64,000 nt of DNA, taken from the NCBI GenBank assembly GCA_021324435.1, contig JAJPIZ010000025.1, positions 124,001-188,000 on the forward strand, in the 5' to 3' direction. Below the pieces are notes generated by a model that searched no databases, had not been told where the DNA came from, and saw only the letters and a program-made list of their open reading frames with translations. A program made the position numbers and the translations under genes. This document shows, in pieces, positions 35,246 through 44,571 of the stretch (within the stretch, counting starts at the first letter, position 1; every line of letters begins with the position of its first letter). Source of the stretch: Anaerolineae bacterium (GTDB lineage Bacteria > Chloroflexota > Anaerolineae > Anaerolineales > Villigracilaceae).

Positions 35246-36732
35246 GCGACATGACTGTTCAAGGCGGGCAGGAAGTAATCGGCGTCAGCCGCATTGAAGG
35301 CCCCATCGTTATTGTCGAGGGCGCGGCCAACATCAGTTACGATGAAGTTGTAGAAATTCGCGACTCGCAGGGACGCCTGCGCCGCGGCCGCGTGTTGGAA
35401 GTCAGTGAAGGCAACGCGGTGGTTCAGGTCTTTGCGGGCTCGACCGGTCTTTCCATTGACGGCACGCGTGTCCGCTTTTTAGGCGACACATTGCGGGTTC
35501 CGGTTACGGAAGAAATGCTGGGCCGCGTCTTTGATGGTCTGGGCAATCCGATTGATGGCGGCCCGCTTCCACTGACCGACAAGTATGCCGATGTCAACGG
35601 CCAGCCGATCAACCCCACAGCGCGTGTGTATCCGCGCGATTACATCCAAACCGGCATCTCGGCCATTGATGGAATGAACACGCTCCTGCGCGGGCAAAAG
35701 CTGCCGATCTTCTCCGGCGCGGGCATGCCTCACGATCAACTCGCCGCGCAGATCGTCCGTCAGGCCACGCTGGGCGCGCCCGCTGGTGAAAAACCGGAAA
35801 CGTCGGAACAGTTCGCGATCGTGTTTGCCGCCATGGGCGTCAAGCATGATGTGGCCGATTTCTTCCGCAAATCCTTCATGGAGAGCGGCGCATTGACTCG
35901 TGTGGCGATGTTTCTCAATCTTGCGGATGATCCCCCGGTGGAGCGCCTCGTCACGCCGCGCGCTGCATTGACCCTCGCCGAATATCTTGCGTACGAAAAA
36001 CAAATGCACGTACTGGTCATTCTGACCGACATGACCAACTATTGCGAGGCGCTTCGTCAAATCTCGAACATTCGCGGTGAAGTTCCGAGCCGCAAAGGCT
36101 ACCCCGGTTATTTGTACAGCGATCTTGCCTCCATGTATGAACGCACAGGACGCATCCGCACGAGCGAAGGTTCGATCACCCAGATTCCGATCCTGACCAT
36201 GCCGAATGATGACATCACGCATCCTGTCCCGGACCTTACGGGTTACATCACCGAAGGACAGATTACCCTCGGCCGCGAACTTCATTTATCCGGCGTGTAC
36301 CCGCCTATTGCAGTTCTGCCGAGTCTCTCACGTCTGATGAAAGACGGCATCGGAGGTCCGGCGGTGGTCGTGCACAGCGGCGATACGGCAGGCGGCAGTC
36401 AATCTCGATTGATGGATAAAGGCACGGGGAAAGATCGCACTCGCGCCGACCATCCGCACTGGGCAGCGCAATTGTACGCCGCCTATGCTCACATGCAGGA
36501 CGTCCGCGCGCTGGCCTCGGTCATCGGCGAAGAAGAACTGGGCGATGTGGATCGGAAGTATCTCCAGTTTGGCCGCGCTTTCGAGCGCGAATTCGTCAAT
36601 CAATCATTGACGGAAAACCGCACGATTGAGCAAACCCTCGACATCGGCTGGCGTCTTCTCTCGATTTTGCCAAAAGAAGAACTGACCCGCGTCAGCCTGG
36701 ATGAGATCAAGCAATATTACAAAGGCGAATAA
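35242..36732 (+). CDS. ntpB: V/A-type ATPase regulatory subunit B
   Basis: 496 residues, homologous to A but with a non-catalytic nucleotide site ([13 protein letters not shown] in place of a P-loop). [12 protein letters not shown] at the N-terminus, [27 protein letters not shown] and [11 protein letters not shown] are typical of B subunits. It alternates with A in the hexameric head. ATG overlaps the end of A. Confidence 0.97.
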   Translation: MSDMTVQGGQEVIGVSRIEGPIVIVEGAANISYDEVVEIRDSQGRLRRGRVLEVSEGNAVVQVFAGSTGLSIDGTRVRFLGDTLRVPVTEEMLGRVFDGLGNPIDGGPLPLTDKYADVNGQPINPTARVYPRDYIQTGISAIDGMNTLLRGQKLPIFSGAGMPHDQLAAQIVRQATLGAPAGEKPETSEQFAIVFAAMGVKHDVADFFRKSFMESGALTRVAMFLNLADDPPVERLVTPRAALTLAEYLAYEKQMHVLVILTDMTNYCEALRQISNIRGEVPSRKGYPGYLYSDLASMYERTGRIRTSEGSITQIPILTMPNDDITHPVPDLTGYITEGQITLGRELHLSGVYPPIAVLPSLSRLMKDGIGGPAVVVHSGDTAGGSQSRLMDKGTGKDRTRADHPHWAAQLYAAYAHMQDVRALASVIGEEELGDVDRKYLQFGRAFEREFVNQSLTENRTIEQTLDIGWRLLSILPKEELTRVSLDEIKQYYKGE

Positions 36733-36734
36733 TC

Positions 36735-37364
36735 ATGCCGGGCATCAATGTCGCGCCGACTCGCACAAACCTGATTCGTATCCGCAAGGAACTCCGCTTT
36801 GCGCGCGAGGGGTACGAAATCCTCGACCGCAAACGCGAAGTGTTGACCACTGAATTGGTCCGCGTGGCGAAAGAAGCGGATGCTCTTCAGCGCGAGGTTT
36901 GGTCGCTTTTGGAGAATGCTTATCGCGCCCTCGAAAAAGCAAAGTTGACCCTTGGAAGCGACAACGTGGAATGGGCCGCCCTCGCCGCCAACAAGACCGT
37001 AGATGTGCATCTCAAATTGCGCGGCATCATGGGGGTGGCCATCCCCGCCATCGAGTCCAGCGGAGAGCCGCAGAAAATGCCCTATAGTTTGAGCGGCACG
37101 AATGCGGCTCTTGATGAAGCCACCGCCGCGTTCCGTGAAATCATCATTCGCATTCCGCAATTGTCCATGCTGTCCACAACCGTCTGGCGCTTGGCGGGCG
37201 AACTCCGTAAAACTCAGCGCAGAGTGAATGCGCTCCAGCATATTTTCATCCCCGAATATGAAGCGACTGTCGCGTTCATCGTTAGCTCGCTCGAGGAGCG
37301 CGAGCGCGAGGAAACATTCCGTCTCAAGTGGTTGAAGACCAAACTGACGCGTTCGAACGCATGA
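36735..37364 (+). CDS. ntpD: V/A-type ATPase subunit D (central shaft)
   Basis: 209 residues, mostly two long helices forming the antiparallel coiled coil of the rotor. N-terminal PTRTNLIRIRKELRFAREGYEILDRKREVL and C-terminal RRVNALQHIFIPEYEATVAFI are diagnostic. Two bases after subunit B and the last gene of the operon. The nine-gene order is H-C-I-K-F-E-A-B-D. Confidence 0.94.
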   Translation: MPGINVAPTRTNLIRIRKELRFAREGYEILDRKREVLTTELVRVAKEADALQREVWSLLENAYRALEKAKLTLGSDNVEWAALAANKTVDVHLKLRGIMGVAIPAIESSGEPQKMPYSLSGTNAALDEATAAFREIIIRIPQLSMLSTTVWRLAGELRKTQRRVNALQHIFIPEYEATVAFIVSSLEEREREETFRLKWLKTKLTRSNA

Positions 37365-37460
37365 AATTAAGGGTTGGTAGATGATGTTTTGAGCGTTTTA
37401 TGCTAAACTAGCCAGAGATAAAACTTCGGTTGAAAACATCAGGCGCCAAAAGGAGATCAT

Positions 37461-38129
37461 ATGAAAATTGGGGTTCTGGGCACGGGAGTGGTTGGGCAGA
37501 CGATTGGTTCCAAGCTGGTCCAACTTGGTCACGAAGTGATGCTGGGTTCGCGCGAACCGGCGAACCCGAGAGCCGTGGCGTGGGCGAACAAGGAGAATCT
37601 AAACAAAGAAGCGACCCAAAAGCGCGCTTTGGTCGGCACATTTGCCAATGCGGCTGAGTTCGGCGAAATCATTTTCAACTGTACTCTCGGCTCGGCGTCA
37701 TTGACTGCGTTGAAGCAGGCGGGGGCCGAAAACCTGAAAGGCAAGATTCTCCTCGATCTCTCCAACCCGATTGATTATTCCACCGAAGCGTGGAACCTAA
37801 CCGTCTCCAATTATGATTCGCTTGGGGAACAAATCCAACGGACGTTTCCGGAAACGCGCGTGGTTAAGACTCTCAACACCATGAATTGCGAAGTCATGGT
37901 TGACCCGAATAAACTTTCTGAAAAGACCGATGTCTTCCTGAGCGGGAATGATAGCGATGCCAAAGCTGTTGTTAGAGGTCTCCTGCGCGATTGGTTTGGC
38001 TGGCGGTCCATCATTGACCTCGGCGACATCACCACCTCTCGTTCGGTCGAAATGTTCATCCCGCTTTGGCGCAGTCTGCGCCTTGCCATTTCGTCTCATT
38101 ATTTCAACATCAAAGTAGTTGGCATCTAA
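37461..38129 (+). CDS. NADP-dependent, F420-type oxidoreductase
   Basis: 222 residues with an N-terminal Rossmann motif GVLGTGVVGQTIG (residues 4-16), followed by a SREP loop near residue 32 that favours the 2'-phosphate of NADPH. It resembles the family NADP oxidoreductase, coenzyme F420-dependent. The true acceptor may be F420 or something else; it cannot be told here. It has its own AAGGAG site and a terminator after the stop (38151), so it appears to be a single-gene unit. Confidence 0.8.
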   Translation: MKIGVLGTGVVGQTIGSKLVQLGHEVMLGSREPANPRAVAWANKENLNKEATQKRALVGTFANAAEFGEIIFNCTLGSASLTALKQAGAENLKGKILLDLSNPIDYSTEAWNLTVSNYDSLGEQIQRTFPETRVVKTLNTMNCEVMVDPNKLSEKTDVFLSGNDSDAKAVVRGLLRDWFGWRSIIDLGDITTSRSVEMFIPLWRSLRLAISSHYFNIKVVGI

Positions 38130-38150
38130 CCGGTAAAACTTTAGACAGCG

Positions 38151-38188
38151 GAGGGTTTTGGCGATAGAATTGCCAAAACCCTCTTTTT
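38151..38188 (+). terminator. Rho-independent terminator after the oxidoreductase gene
   Basis: GAGGGTTTTGGC pairs with GCCAAAACCCTC around a short loop, followed by five T. The murE ATG lies about ten bases downstream. Confidence 0.88.
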
Positions 38189-38198
38189 GTTCCCGCCC

Positions 38199-39830
38199 AT
38201 GAATCATCGTTCAGTCTCTTTTCGAAGAATATTTTCCGAATTTCCCTTTCCTTTTTCTCCGGCCGTTTTGCCGAATGTGCCCATTACGGGCATCGCTCTC
38301 GATAGCCGCGCGGTCAAGCCCGGTGATCTGTTTGTTGCGATGCAGGGCGGTTCCGTGGATGGACATGATTTCATTCCCAACGCGATTCAAAACGGAGCGG
38401 CTGCGGTGGTCGGCGAGAAGGACTTGGATGGTTTTTCCGTTCCTTATGTTCAAGTGACCAATCCGCGTCGTGCCCTGACCTATTTGTCTGCCGCGTTCTA
38501 CGATTGGCCGGGCCGCAAGCTGACGGTGATCGGCGTTACCGGCACGGACGGCAAGACCACCACAACAAATCTGATCTATAAAATTTTGCAGGCCGCAAAC
38601 ATCAAAGCGGGGATGGTGTCAACGGTCAACGCAGTGATCGGTGATGAAGTGCTCGATACGGGTTTTCACGTCACCACGCCGGATGCGCACGATGTGCAAC
38701 GCTATCTTGCGAAAATGGTCGAGGCCGGCTTGACTCATGTTGTGCTTGAAACCACGTCGCATGGCTGGGCGCAGTACCGCGTGGATGCCTGTGAATTTGA
38801 TATCGGCATAGTCACGAACATCACGCATGAACATTTGGATCAGCATGGCTCCTACGAAAATTATCGCGCCGCCAAAGCGCGGTTGTTCGAGAGCCTTGAG
38901 CGGACTTTGCCCAAACCGCAGGGCAATCCGCGCCTGGCCGTGATTAATCGCGATGACCGCTCGTTTGAATTTCTGAATCACCTCATCAAAACCGAGAAAT
39001 TGAGTTATGGATTGAGGCGGGACGCCGATATACATGCCGTTGATATTGAATACAGCCCATCGGGAATCCGCTTTATGGCCGAAAGTAAGGATTGGCGTGT
39101 AGCCATTAAGAGTAGGTTAGTAGGCGCGTACAACATCTCGAATTGCCTCGCCGCGTTGACTGCGACCGTTTATGGACTCGGCATCAAACCCGAAATCGCC
39201 GCACAGGGAATTGCCTCGCTCGAAGGTGTGCCGGGCCGCATGGAGCGCATTGATCTGGGCCAGCCTTTCACCGCCATCGTTGATTTCGCCCACACGCCCA
39301 ACGCGTTGAAGGTCGCGCTGGAGACTGCGCGCGCAATGATTTCCCCTCTCCCCGCGGGAGAGGGGTTAGGGGTGAGGGGAAATGGCCGCGTGATCGCGGT
39401 CTTTGGTTCAGCGGGACTGCGCGACAAAGAGAAACGCCGCATGATGGCGGAGACTGCCGCGGAACTCGCGGATCTATCTGTGCTGACCGCTGAAGACCCG
39501 CGCACCGAGTCGTTGCGTGGAATCCTCGACGAAATGGCGGCCGGCGCGAGGTCCAGGGGAGGACGCGAGGGCGAGACCTTTTGGCGCGTCGCGGATCGCG
39601 GCGAAGCGATCAAATTTGCGTTGAGTCTGGCGCGTCCCGGCGACATTGTTCTCTCTTGCGGAAAAGGTCATGAGCAGTCCATGTGCTTTGGAAAGATCGA
39701 GCATGCGTGGGATGATCGCATTGCAATGCGCGCCGCGTTGAGCGAATTGTTGAAAATCAAAGGTCCGAAGATGCCGTACCTGCCGACGCAAAATAAAAAC
39801 GAAGAGGAGTGGTTGAAGGATGGAAGTTGA
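38199..39830 (+). CDS. murE: UDP-N-acetylmuramyl-tripeptide synthetase MurE
   Basis: 543 residues from the ATG at 38199. Adds the third amino acid of the peptidoglycan stem peptide in the cytoplasm. P-loop GTDGKTTTT at 115-123; the SHGWAQYRVD and NITHEHLDQHGSYENY motifs follow. The specificity loop reads EDPRTES instead of the DNPR of meso-diaminopimelate enzymes, so the diamino acid is uncertain. A stretch of about 15 residues (SPLPAGEGLGVRG, about 382-394) is encoded by a dispersed G/C-rich repeat inserted in a linker before GRVIAVFGSAGLRD. Its end overlaps the next gene by 11 bases. Confidence 0.92.
   Translation: MNHRSVSFRRIFSEFPFPFSPAVLPNVPITGIALDSRAVKPGDLFVAMQGGSVDGHDFIPNAIQNGAAAVVGEKDLDGFSVPYVQVTNPRRALTYLSAAFYDWPGRKLTVIGVTGTDGKTTTTNLIYKILQAANIKAGMVSTVNAVIGDEVLDTGFHVTTPDAHDVQRYLAKMVEAGLTHVVLETTSHGWAQYRVDACEFDIGIVTNITHEHLDQHGSYENYRAAKARLFESLERTLPKPQGNPRLAVINRDDRSFEFLNHLIKTEKLSYGLRRDADIHAVDIEYSPSGIRFMAESKDWRVAIKSRLVGAYNISNCLAALTATVYGLGIKPEIAAQGIASLEGVPGRMERIDLGQPFTAIVDFAHTPNALKVALETARAMISPLPAGEGLGVRGNGRVIAVFGSAGLRDKEKRRMMAETAAELADLSVLTAEDPRTESLRGILDEMAAGARSRGGREGETFWRVADRGEAIKFALSLARPGDIVLSCGKGHEQSMCFGKIEHAWDDRIAMRAALSELLKIKGPKMPYLPTQNKNEEEWLKDGS
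39345..39379. repeat. CCCCTCTCCCC...GGGGTGAGGGG repeat inside murE
   Basis: Palindromic repeat in frame within murE; the same family, inverted, lies between nuoA and nuoH (17004-17044). It encodes SPLPAGEGLGVRG. Confidence 0.7.
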
Positions 39831-40395
39831 GCCTGTGGTGTTGACCGGCAAGCATGTGCGGCTGGAGCCGTTGAGCGAAGCGCACGTGCCCGGCCTGTTT
39901 GCGATTGGAATGGACGATGACATCTGGCGCTACATGCCTTATGGAACCATGCGAACTGAAGACGACATTCGCACGTGGGTGCGCGGCGTGCTTTCGGGAA
40001 GCGATGTGCCGTTCGTGGTGATTCATTTGGAATCGGGCCGCGTGGCCGGCGCGACGCGTTACATGGAGATCCGCCCGCAACACAACGGACTGGAGATCGG
40101 CGGCACGTGGTACGGCGCGGAGTTTCGGCGGACAGTCGTCAACACGGAATCAAAATATTTGTTATTGAAGCACGCGTTTGAGACGTTGGGATGTATCCGT
40201 GTGCAATTGAAAACCGATTCGCGCAACGAGCGCTCGCAGAAGGCCATCGAGCGCATCGGCGCGGTGCGCGAAGGGATGCTTCGCAATCACATGCTCCTGC
40301 CCGATGGGACGATTCGCCATTCGGTCTATTACAGCATTCTTGATAGCGAGTGGCCACAGGTGAAAAAGAAATTGGAAGAGATGATCGGGAAATAG
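39820..40395 (+). CDS. GNAT acetyltransferase, RimJ/RimL type
   Basis: 191 residues with a single GNAT fold: VLTGKHVRLEPLSEAHVPGL start, GATRYMEIRP strand, and a C-terminal QLKTDSRNERSQKAIERIGAVREGMLRNH motif characteristic of RimJ/RimL-type N-acetyltransferases. Acetyl-CoA dependent; substrate unknown. It overlaps murE by 11 bases and is probably translationally coupled to it. Confidence 0.85.
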   Translation: MEVEPVVLTGKHVRLEPLSEAHVPGLFAIGMDDDIWRYMPYGTMRTEDDIRTWVRGVLSGSDVPFVVIHLESGRVAGATRYMEIRPQHNGLEIGGTWYGAEFRRTVVNTESKYLLLKHAFETLGCIRVQLKTDSRNERSQKAIERIGAVREGMLRNHMLLPDGTIRHSVYYSILDSEWPQVKKKLEEMIGK

Positions 40396-40419
40396 AGAGT
40401 AAGTTCATTTGAGCATATG

Positions 40420-40508
40420 GCTTTGCGAGGTGATTTTTACCGCCGAAGCAATCTACTCGTCGAAAGGGAGACTGCTTTGCCTGCGCTTCGCTTGAGTCCC
40501 GCAACGAC
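40420..40508. repeat. Dispersed repeat of the GCAATCT...GGAGA type
   Basis: TTTGCGAGG then CGAAGCAATCT, a short loop, GGGAGACTGC and CTTCGCTTGAG...CGCAACGAC. The word order matches the copy at 63426-63509, so both are members of one family. Lies in the convergent gap between the GNAT gene and pnp. Confidence 0.65.
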
Positions 40509-40585
40509 AATTTCATCTTTTGCGAATGCCTTTTAGTCTTTCCCTGATAGATTTCGATATCGAATAGCATAGCCCTCAAAACGAT

Positions 40586-40622
40586 ACAAAACTCCCTCTC
40601 GCTCAAAAGCGAGAGGGAGTTC
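40586..40622 (-). terminator. Terminator of pnp (may act both ways)
   Basis: ACTCCCTCTCGC pairs with GCGAGAGGGAGT around a TTTTGA-type loop. On the minus strand it follows the pnp stop and is trailed by TTTTG. It lies in a convergent gap and may also serve the plus strand. Confidence 0.8.
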
Positions 40623-40625
40623 ATA

Positions 40626-42866
40626 TTATCTTCTTCCGCGATCTCCACCGCGTCGGTTTCGATCACCGCCTCGGCCGCGGTCGCCGCCGCGATTTCCGCC
40701 CCCGGGCCTCGGCCCGCTCTTGCGCTGATCTTTCTCGCGCGCTTCTTCGGCGGTCCAGCCTTCGAGCACGGCCTGGCGGCTGAGCCTGATCTTGCCTGCC
40801 GGGTCAATGTCGGTCACCATCACAGTGATCTCATCGCCCATGCCGACCACGTCTTCCACTTTATTCACGCGCTCGCTATCGAGTTGTGAGATGTGCACCA
40901 GTCCGTCCACGCCGGGCAGAATCTCGACAAATGCGCCGAACGCTTCAATGCGCACCACCTTGCCGGTGTAGATGTTTCCGATCACAGCCGATTCGCCGAG
41001 CGACTCTATGCGCTCCTGCGCGGCCTTCGCACCCGTGCCATCGGTCGAAGCGATATAGACCGTGCCGTCTTCTTCGATGTCAATCTTCGTGCCGGTCTCT
41101 TCCTGCAAAGCGCGGATGTTCTTTCCGCCCGGCCCAATCAGCGCGCCGATCTTATCCACCGGAATCTTTACGGTGACGATACGCGGCGCGTGCGGCTTCA
41201 ACTCGGGCCGTGATGCAGGTAATACTTCCAACATCTTTTGCATGATGGACATACGCGCCACGCGTGCCTGTTCGAGCGCTTCCTTCATCATCTGTGCGCT
41301 CAGGCCGCTGATCTTGATGTCCATTTGCAGGGCGGTAATGCCCTGCGCCGTTCCGGCCACTTTGAAGTCCATGTCGCCGAGGTGATCCTCCGTGCCTTGA
41401 ATGTCGGTCAGGATTTTGTAACGACCCGACTCATCGGTGATGAGTCCCATCGCGACTCCCGCGACAGGCGCTTTAATCGGGACGCCCGCGTCCATCAATG
41501 CCAGGGTCGAGCCGCAGACGGAACCCATGGAGGTTGAACCATTCGATGACAAAACCTCGGACACAACGCGGATGGTGTATGGGAATGTTTCCTCCGCGGG
41601 AATCACGGGCTCCAGCGCGCGTTCAGCCAGCGCACCATGCCCGACCTCGCGCCGGCTCTGGCCTCGAAGAGGCTTGACCTCCCCTGTAGAAAACGGGGGG
41701 AAGTTGTAGTGGTGCATGTAGCGCTTTGTGTCGGTGGGAGTTAGCGAGTCGAGTTCCTGCGCTTCGCCTAACGTTCCAAGTGTGGCGAGCGATAAAACCT
41801 GAGTCTCGCCGCGTGTGAACAGGCCGGACCCATGCGCCCGCGGCGACAAACCAACCTCGCACCAAATCGGGCGGATGTCGGTGGGCATGCGCCCATCCGG
41901 GCGTTTGCCCATGCTCAGAATGCGTTCACGCACGATTTTATGTTCTGCCTCGCTGAATGCAGAGATCACATCTTTTTCAGCCGGATAGTCTGCGGGGTTT
42001 CCGCCTTCCGGAACCGTGCACATCTCTGCGACGACTGCGGCTTGTAATTCATCCATGCCGGTGTAGAACTCGACTTTGCTCAAAGGTTTGTCGAGCAGTT
42101 CGTTCATCGCTTTGTTGACGCGCTCGAAGACTTTCTTTTGCAGTTCTTCATTTGCCAGCGCGATGGTCGGTTCGCGTTTGGGCTTGCCGACCTCGGCTTG
42201 CATCTTGAGTTGAATATCAATCAGCGGCTGAATGGATTTATGACCGAGTTCCAGCGCGGCGGCCATCACATCTTCCGGGATTTCGTTCGCGCCGCATTCG
42301 ACCATCAGAATCGCGTCTTTGGTGCCGGCAATCCGCAGGTCCAGATCGGAGGCGTCCATTTCGGCGAAGGTTGGGTTAATTACAAACTGGCCGTTGACGC
42401 GTCCCACGCGCACCGCGCCGACCGGTCCGCCCCAGGGAATGTCTGAGATCATGATCGCGGCCGAGGCGGCATTGATCGCGAGGATATCCAGCGGGTTCTC
42501 TGCGTCCGCGGAAAGCGAGAACATCATCACTTGCACTTCATTGCGCATCCCACGTTGAAATAGCGGGCGCAGAGGCCGATCGGTGAGGCGGGCGGTGAGA
42601 ATCGCCTCCGTTGACGGTCGCCCTTCGCGGCGGAAGAAAGAGCCGGGAATTTTTCCGCCCGCATAGAGTCTTTCTTCGTATTCCACGCTGAGCGGGAAGA
42701 AGTCAATGCCCTCGCGCACGCCGCCCATGGTGGCGGCCGCGAAGATGATGGCATCGTTGATGCCCACTGTGACCGCGCCGCCCGCCTGCCCGGCCAGTTT
42801 TCCGGTTTCAAACGTGACGGTACGCGTCCCAACGGTGGTTGAGTATTTTTTTGATTCGGGTTTCAT
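40626..42866 (-). CDS. pnp: Polyribonucleotide nucleotidyltransferase (PNPase)
   Basis: 746 residues from the ATG at 42866, which has an AGGAG site (an in-frame start at 42902 has none). Two RNase PH cores: [16 protein letters not shown] in the first, and [12 protein letters not shown] with the catalytic [15 protein letters not shown] in the second. A KH domain ([23 protein letters not shown], about 570) and an S1 domain ([18 protein letters not shown], about 640) bind RNA. The protein ends in an Arg/Gly-rich RGG-like tail (about 718-746). Degrades mRNA 3' to 5' with phosphate. Downstream of rpsO on the same strand, as in many bacteria. Confidence 0.96.
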   Translation of the reverse strand: MKPESKKYSTTVGTRTVTFETGKLAGQAGGAVTVGINDAIIFAAATMGGVREGIDFFPLSVEYEERLYAGGKIPGSFFRREGRPSTEAILTARLTDRPLRPLFQRGMRNEVQVMMFSLSADAENPLDILAINAASAAIMISDIPWGGPVGAVRVGRVNGQFVINPTFAEMDASDLDLRIAGTKDAILMVECGANEIPEDVMAAALELGHKSIQPLIDIQLKMQAEVGKPKREPTIALANEELQKKVFERVNKAMNELLDKPLSKVEFYTGMDELQAAVVAEMCTVPEGGNPADYPAEKDVISAFSEAEHKIVRERILSMGKRPDGRMPTDIRPIWCEVGLSPRAHGSGLFTRGETQVLSLATLGTLGEAQELDSLTPTDTKRYMHHYNFPPFSTGEVKPLRGQSRREVGHGALAERALEPVIPAEETFPYTIRVVSEVLSSNGSTSMGSVCGSTLALMDAGVPIKAPVAGVAMGLITDESGRYKILTDIQGTEDHLGDMDFKVAGTAQGITALQMDIKISGLSAQMMKEALEQARVARMSIMQKMLEVLPASRPELKPHAPRIVTVKIPVDKIGALIGPGGKNIRALQEETGTKIDIEEDGTVYIASTDGTGAKAAQERIESLGESAVIGNIYTGKVVRIEAFGAFVEILPGVDGLVHISQLDSERVNKVEDVVGMGDEITVMVTDIDPAGKIRLSRQAVLEGWTAEEAREKDQRKSGPRPGGGNRGGDRGRGGDRNRRGGDRGRR

Positions 42867-42990
42867 TTTGTCTCCTGTGTGGGACAAGGTAAATCGTCCC
42901 ACCTGAATTTTCCGCCTGTGTCAGGGACTGAAGAGCGGGGGCAACGGAGGTTGTTCGCGCTATTCAATTCCTGACTGCGGATGATAATTT

Positions 42991-43018
42991 GTAGGGGCAC
43001 GACGCATCGTGCCCCTAC
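42991..43018. repeat. Short perfect palindrome in the rpsO-pnp gap
   Basis: GTAGGGGCACGA and TCGTGCCCCTAC face each other around CGCA. It lies between rpsO and pnp, so it could shape the intercistronic RNA (a hairpin on either strand) or be a dispersed repeat. No T run follows. Confidence 0.6.
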
Positions 43019-43036
43019 GGGTGGACGTTCGATAAT

Positions 43037-43309
43037 TTATTTGTGGCGCAGGTTGAGGCTTTCGGTGATTCCCAGATAGCGCTGATAATCACTCTTGCGC
43101 AAGTACGCCAACATTCGGCGGCGTTGCCCAACCAATTTGAGCAGACCCCGACGGCAGGACTCATCATGTTTATTGGAGCGCAGATGCTCGGTCAACTGCT
43201 GAATGCGGCCCGTCATAATGGCAATCTGCACTTCGGGCGAGCCGGTATCCTTCTCGTGGCGATGATAGTCCGTGATGAATTTTGTTTTTACTTCCTTTGC
43301 TAACGGCAT
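43037..43309 (-). CDS. rpsO: 30S ribosomal protein S15
   Basis: 90 residues, the standard length, from the ATG at 43309 (AAGGAAG site nine bases upstream). An in-frame start far upstream would add 40 unrelated residues. The core motifs [25 protein letters not shown] and [18 protein letters not shown] match S15, which binds 16S rRNA helix 22. The gene heads the rpsO-pnp pair. Confidence 0.97.
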   Translation of the reverse strand: MPLAKEVKTKFITDYHRHEKDTGSPEVQIAIMTGRIQQLTEHLRSNKHDESCRRGLLKLVGQRRRMLAYLRKSDYQRYLGITESLNLRHK

Positions 43310-43431
43310 GACGTATGCTTCCTTTCTTTTGATTATGGCGGCAAAAGCGCCGCGCTTCGCAGGTCTCCATGCCCACAGCCTATGTCCCGCGTGTTTTGGC
43401 GGAATGGACCGTAGGGCAGGACCAGTCACGA
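43310..43431 (-). promoter_or_regulatory. Leader of rpsO, about 120 nt with hairpin potential
   Basis: From the predicted start near 43431 to the rpsO ATG the RNA is GC-rich with a clear hairpin (GCGGC paired with GCCGC around GCTTTT). rpsO leaders in other bacteria bind S15 for feedback control. I cannot match a known S15-leader motif here. Confidence 0.35.
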
Positions 43432-43437
43432 GCGCAG

Positions 43438-43443
43438 ATTATA
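43438..43443 (-). promoter_or_regulatory. Perfect -10 box upstream of rpsO
   Basis: TATAAT on the minus strand, preceded by TGG (an extended -10). A -35 candidate TTGTCT lies 15 bases upstream, a short spacer. It would give an rpsO leader of about 120 nt. Confidence 0.55.
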
Positions 43444-43475
43444 CCAGAAAAGAAGACGAGACAAGTCGAGGGGTT

Positions 43476-43552
43476 TCACCGCAAAGGCGCTAAGGACACA
43501 AAGCTCCTTTGCGTTACAAAGAAATAGACTCCGTGCTCTCTGTGGCTTTTTT
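43476..43552. repeat. ACCGCAAAG-type dispersed repeat
   Basis: TTTCACCGCAAAGGCGCTAAGG, then ACACAAAG, CTTTGCGTTACAAAG and TCTGTGGCTTTTTTCTAG. Related to the palindrome at 13911-13985. It fills the gap between rpsO and the GGDEF gene. Confidence 0.55.
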
Positions 43553-44452
43553 CTAGTCCCCGATTGTGACCCGGTTCCTTCCGCCCTGTTTGCTTTTGTA
43601 CATCAAATGGTCGGCGCGCTCGATTAGGGTTTGAAGCGTGTCGTCTGGCCGCGCCAGCGTGGAGCCGATGGAAACGGTGACATTCAATTCCGTTCCGTCC
43701 TCCTCGACCTTTGTCTGTCCGATAACCATTCTGATTTTTTCGGAAACTCTCTGGAGACCCAACGTATCAACATCCAACACCAGCGCGAGGAACTCCTCGC
43801 CGCCCCAGCGTCCGCACGAATCGGTGAGGCGGAGATTATGACGCAGAGTCTGAGCCGCGATGCGCAGGATTTTGTCTCCTGCCAGATGGCCGTAAGTGTC
43901 ATTGAAATCCTTGAAGTGGTCAATATCCATGAACAGGATTCCGAACCGGCCTATTTTGTGTTGATAATCTCCGAGCGCGTATCGGATTTTTGATTCAATG
44001 TGCGAGCGGTTGCCGATTCCGGTCAGAGGATCGAACAGCACCGTATCTTCGGTCCTTTGAGTGGATTGGAAAGCCGCGATGATAGCCCTGTTGTCGGTAA
44101 AGATTTCGATACCGCCGACGAGCCTACCCTTGTCGTCTTTGAGGGGCGTGGTTCTGACCAGCGCTTGAATGCTGTAGCCTTCATGATGCCGGAGCGACAG
44201 AATCGATTCGCGCGGACGGCCGTCTTTGATGGTTGCCAGAATGGGAATGCTGTGGTCGCGCAGTTCCTCCCCTTTTTCCGATAAGTGGATGGCCGGTTTA
44301 TTGTAGGGCTTTCCGACCACTCGCCTGGCCGCATAACCCGTGATGCGCTCCGCTCCTTTGTTCCATAAGACCACGAGGCCGTTGACGTCAATCTGCACAA
44401 CGCCGTCGAAGAAGGTATCGGCCAATCGAAGGAATTCGATGCTGTCTTTCAT
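43553..44452 (-). CDS. PAS-GGDEF diguanylate cyclase
   Basis: 299 residues, no membrane helix or signal peptide, so probably cytoplasmic. An N-terminal PAS domain (about 10-125, with RITGY near 36-40 and HHEGYSIQALVRTTPLKDDKG) precedes the GGDEF domain. The active-site loop is GGEEF (217-221), a functional variant, and the inhibitory I-site RxxD is present as Arg208-Leu-Thr-Asp211, five residues earlier. It should make cyclic-di-GMP and be feedback inhibited. No EAL domain is present, and the ligand of the PAS domain is unknown. Confidence 0.93.
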   Translation of the reverse strand: MKDSIEFLRLADTFFDGVVQIDVNGLVVLWNKGAERITGYAARRVVGKPYNKPAIHLSEKGEELRDHSIPILATIKDGRPRESILSLRHHEGYSIQALVRTTPLKDDKGRLVGGIEIFTDNRAIIAAFQSTQRTEDTVLFDPLTGIGNRSHIESKIRYALGDYQHKIGRFGILFMDIDHFKDFNDTYGHLAGDKILRIAAQTLRHNLRLTDSCGRWGGEEFLALVLDVDTLGLQRVSEKIRMVIGQTKVEEDGTELNVTVSIGSTLARPDDTLQTLIERADHLMYKSKQGGRNRVTIGD

Positions 44453-44571
44453 CCTGAATATGGTAGCATGCCGAGCCGTCCAATAAACTTACAAATGATT
44501 TTCACTTATCCCAAAATCATGCTTTCATACTAAAATATATTCATATATTTGGGATATTTGCGAGGTCAACC

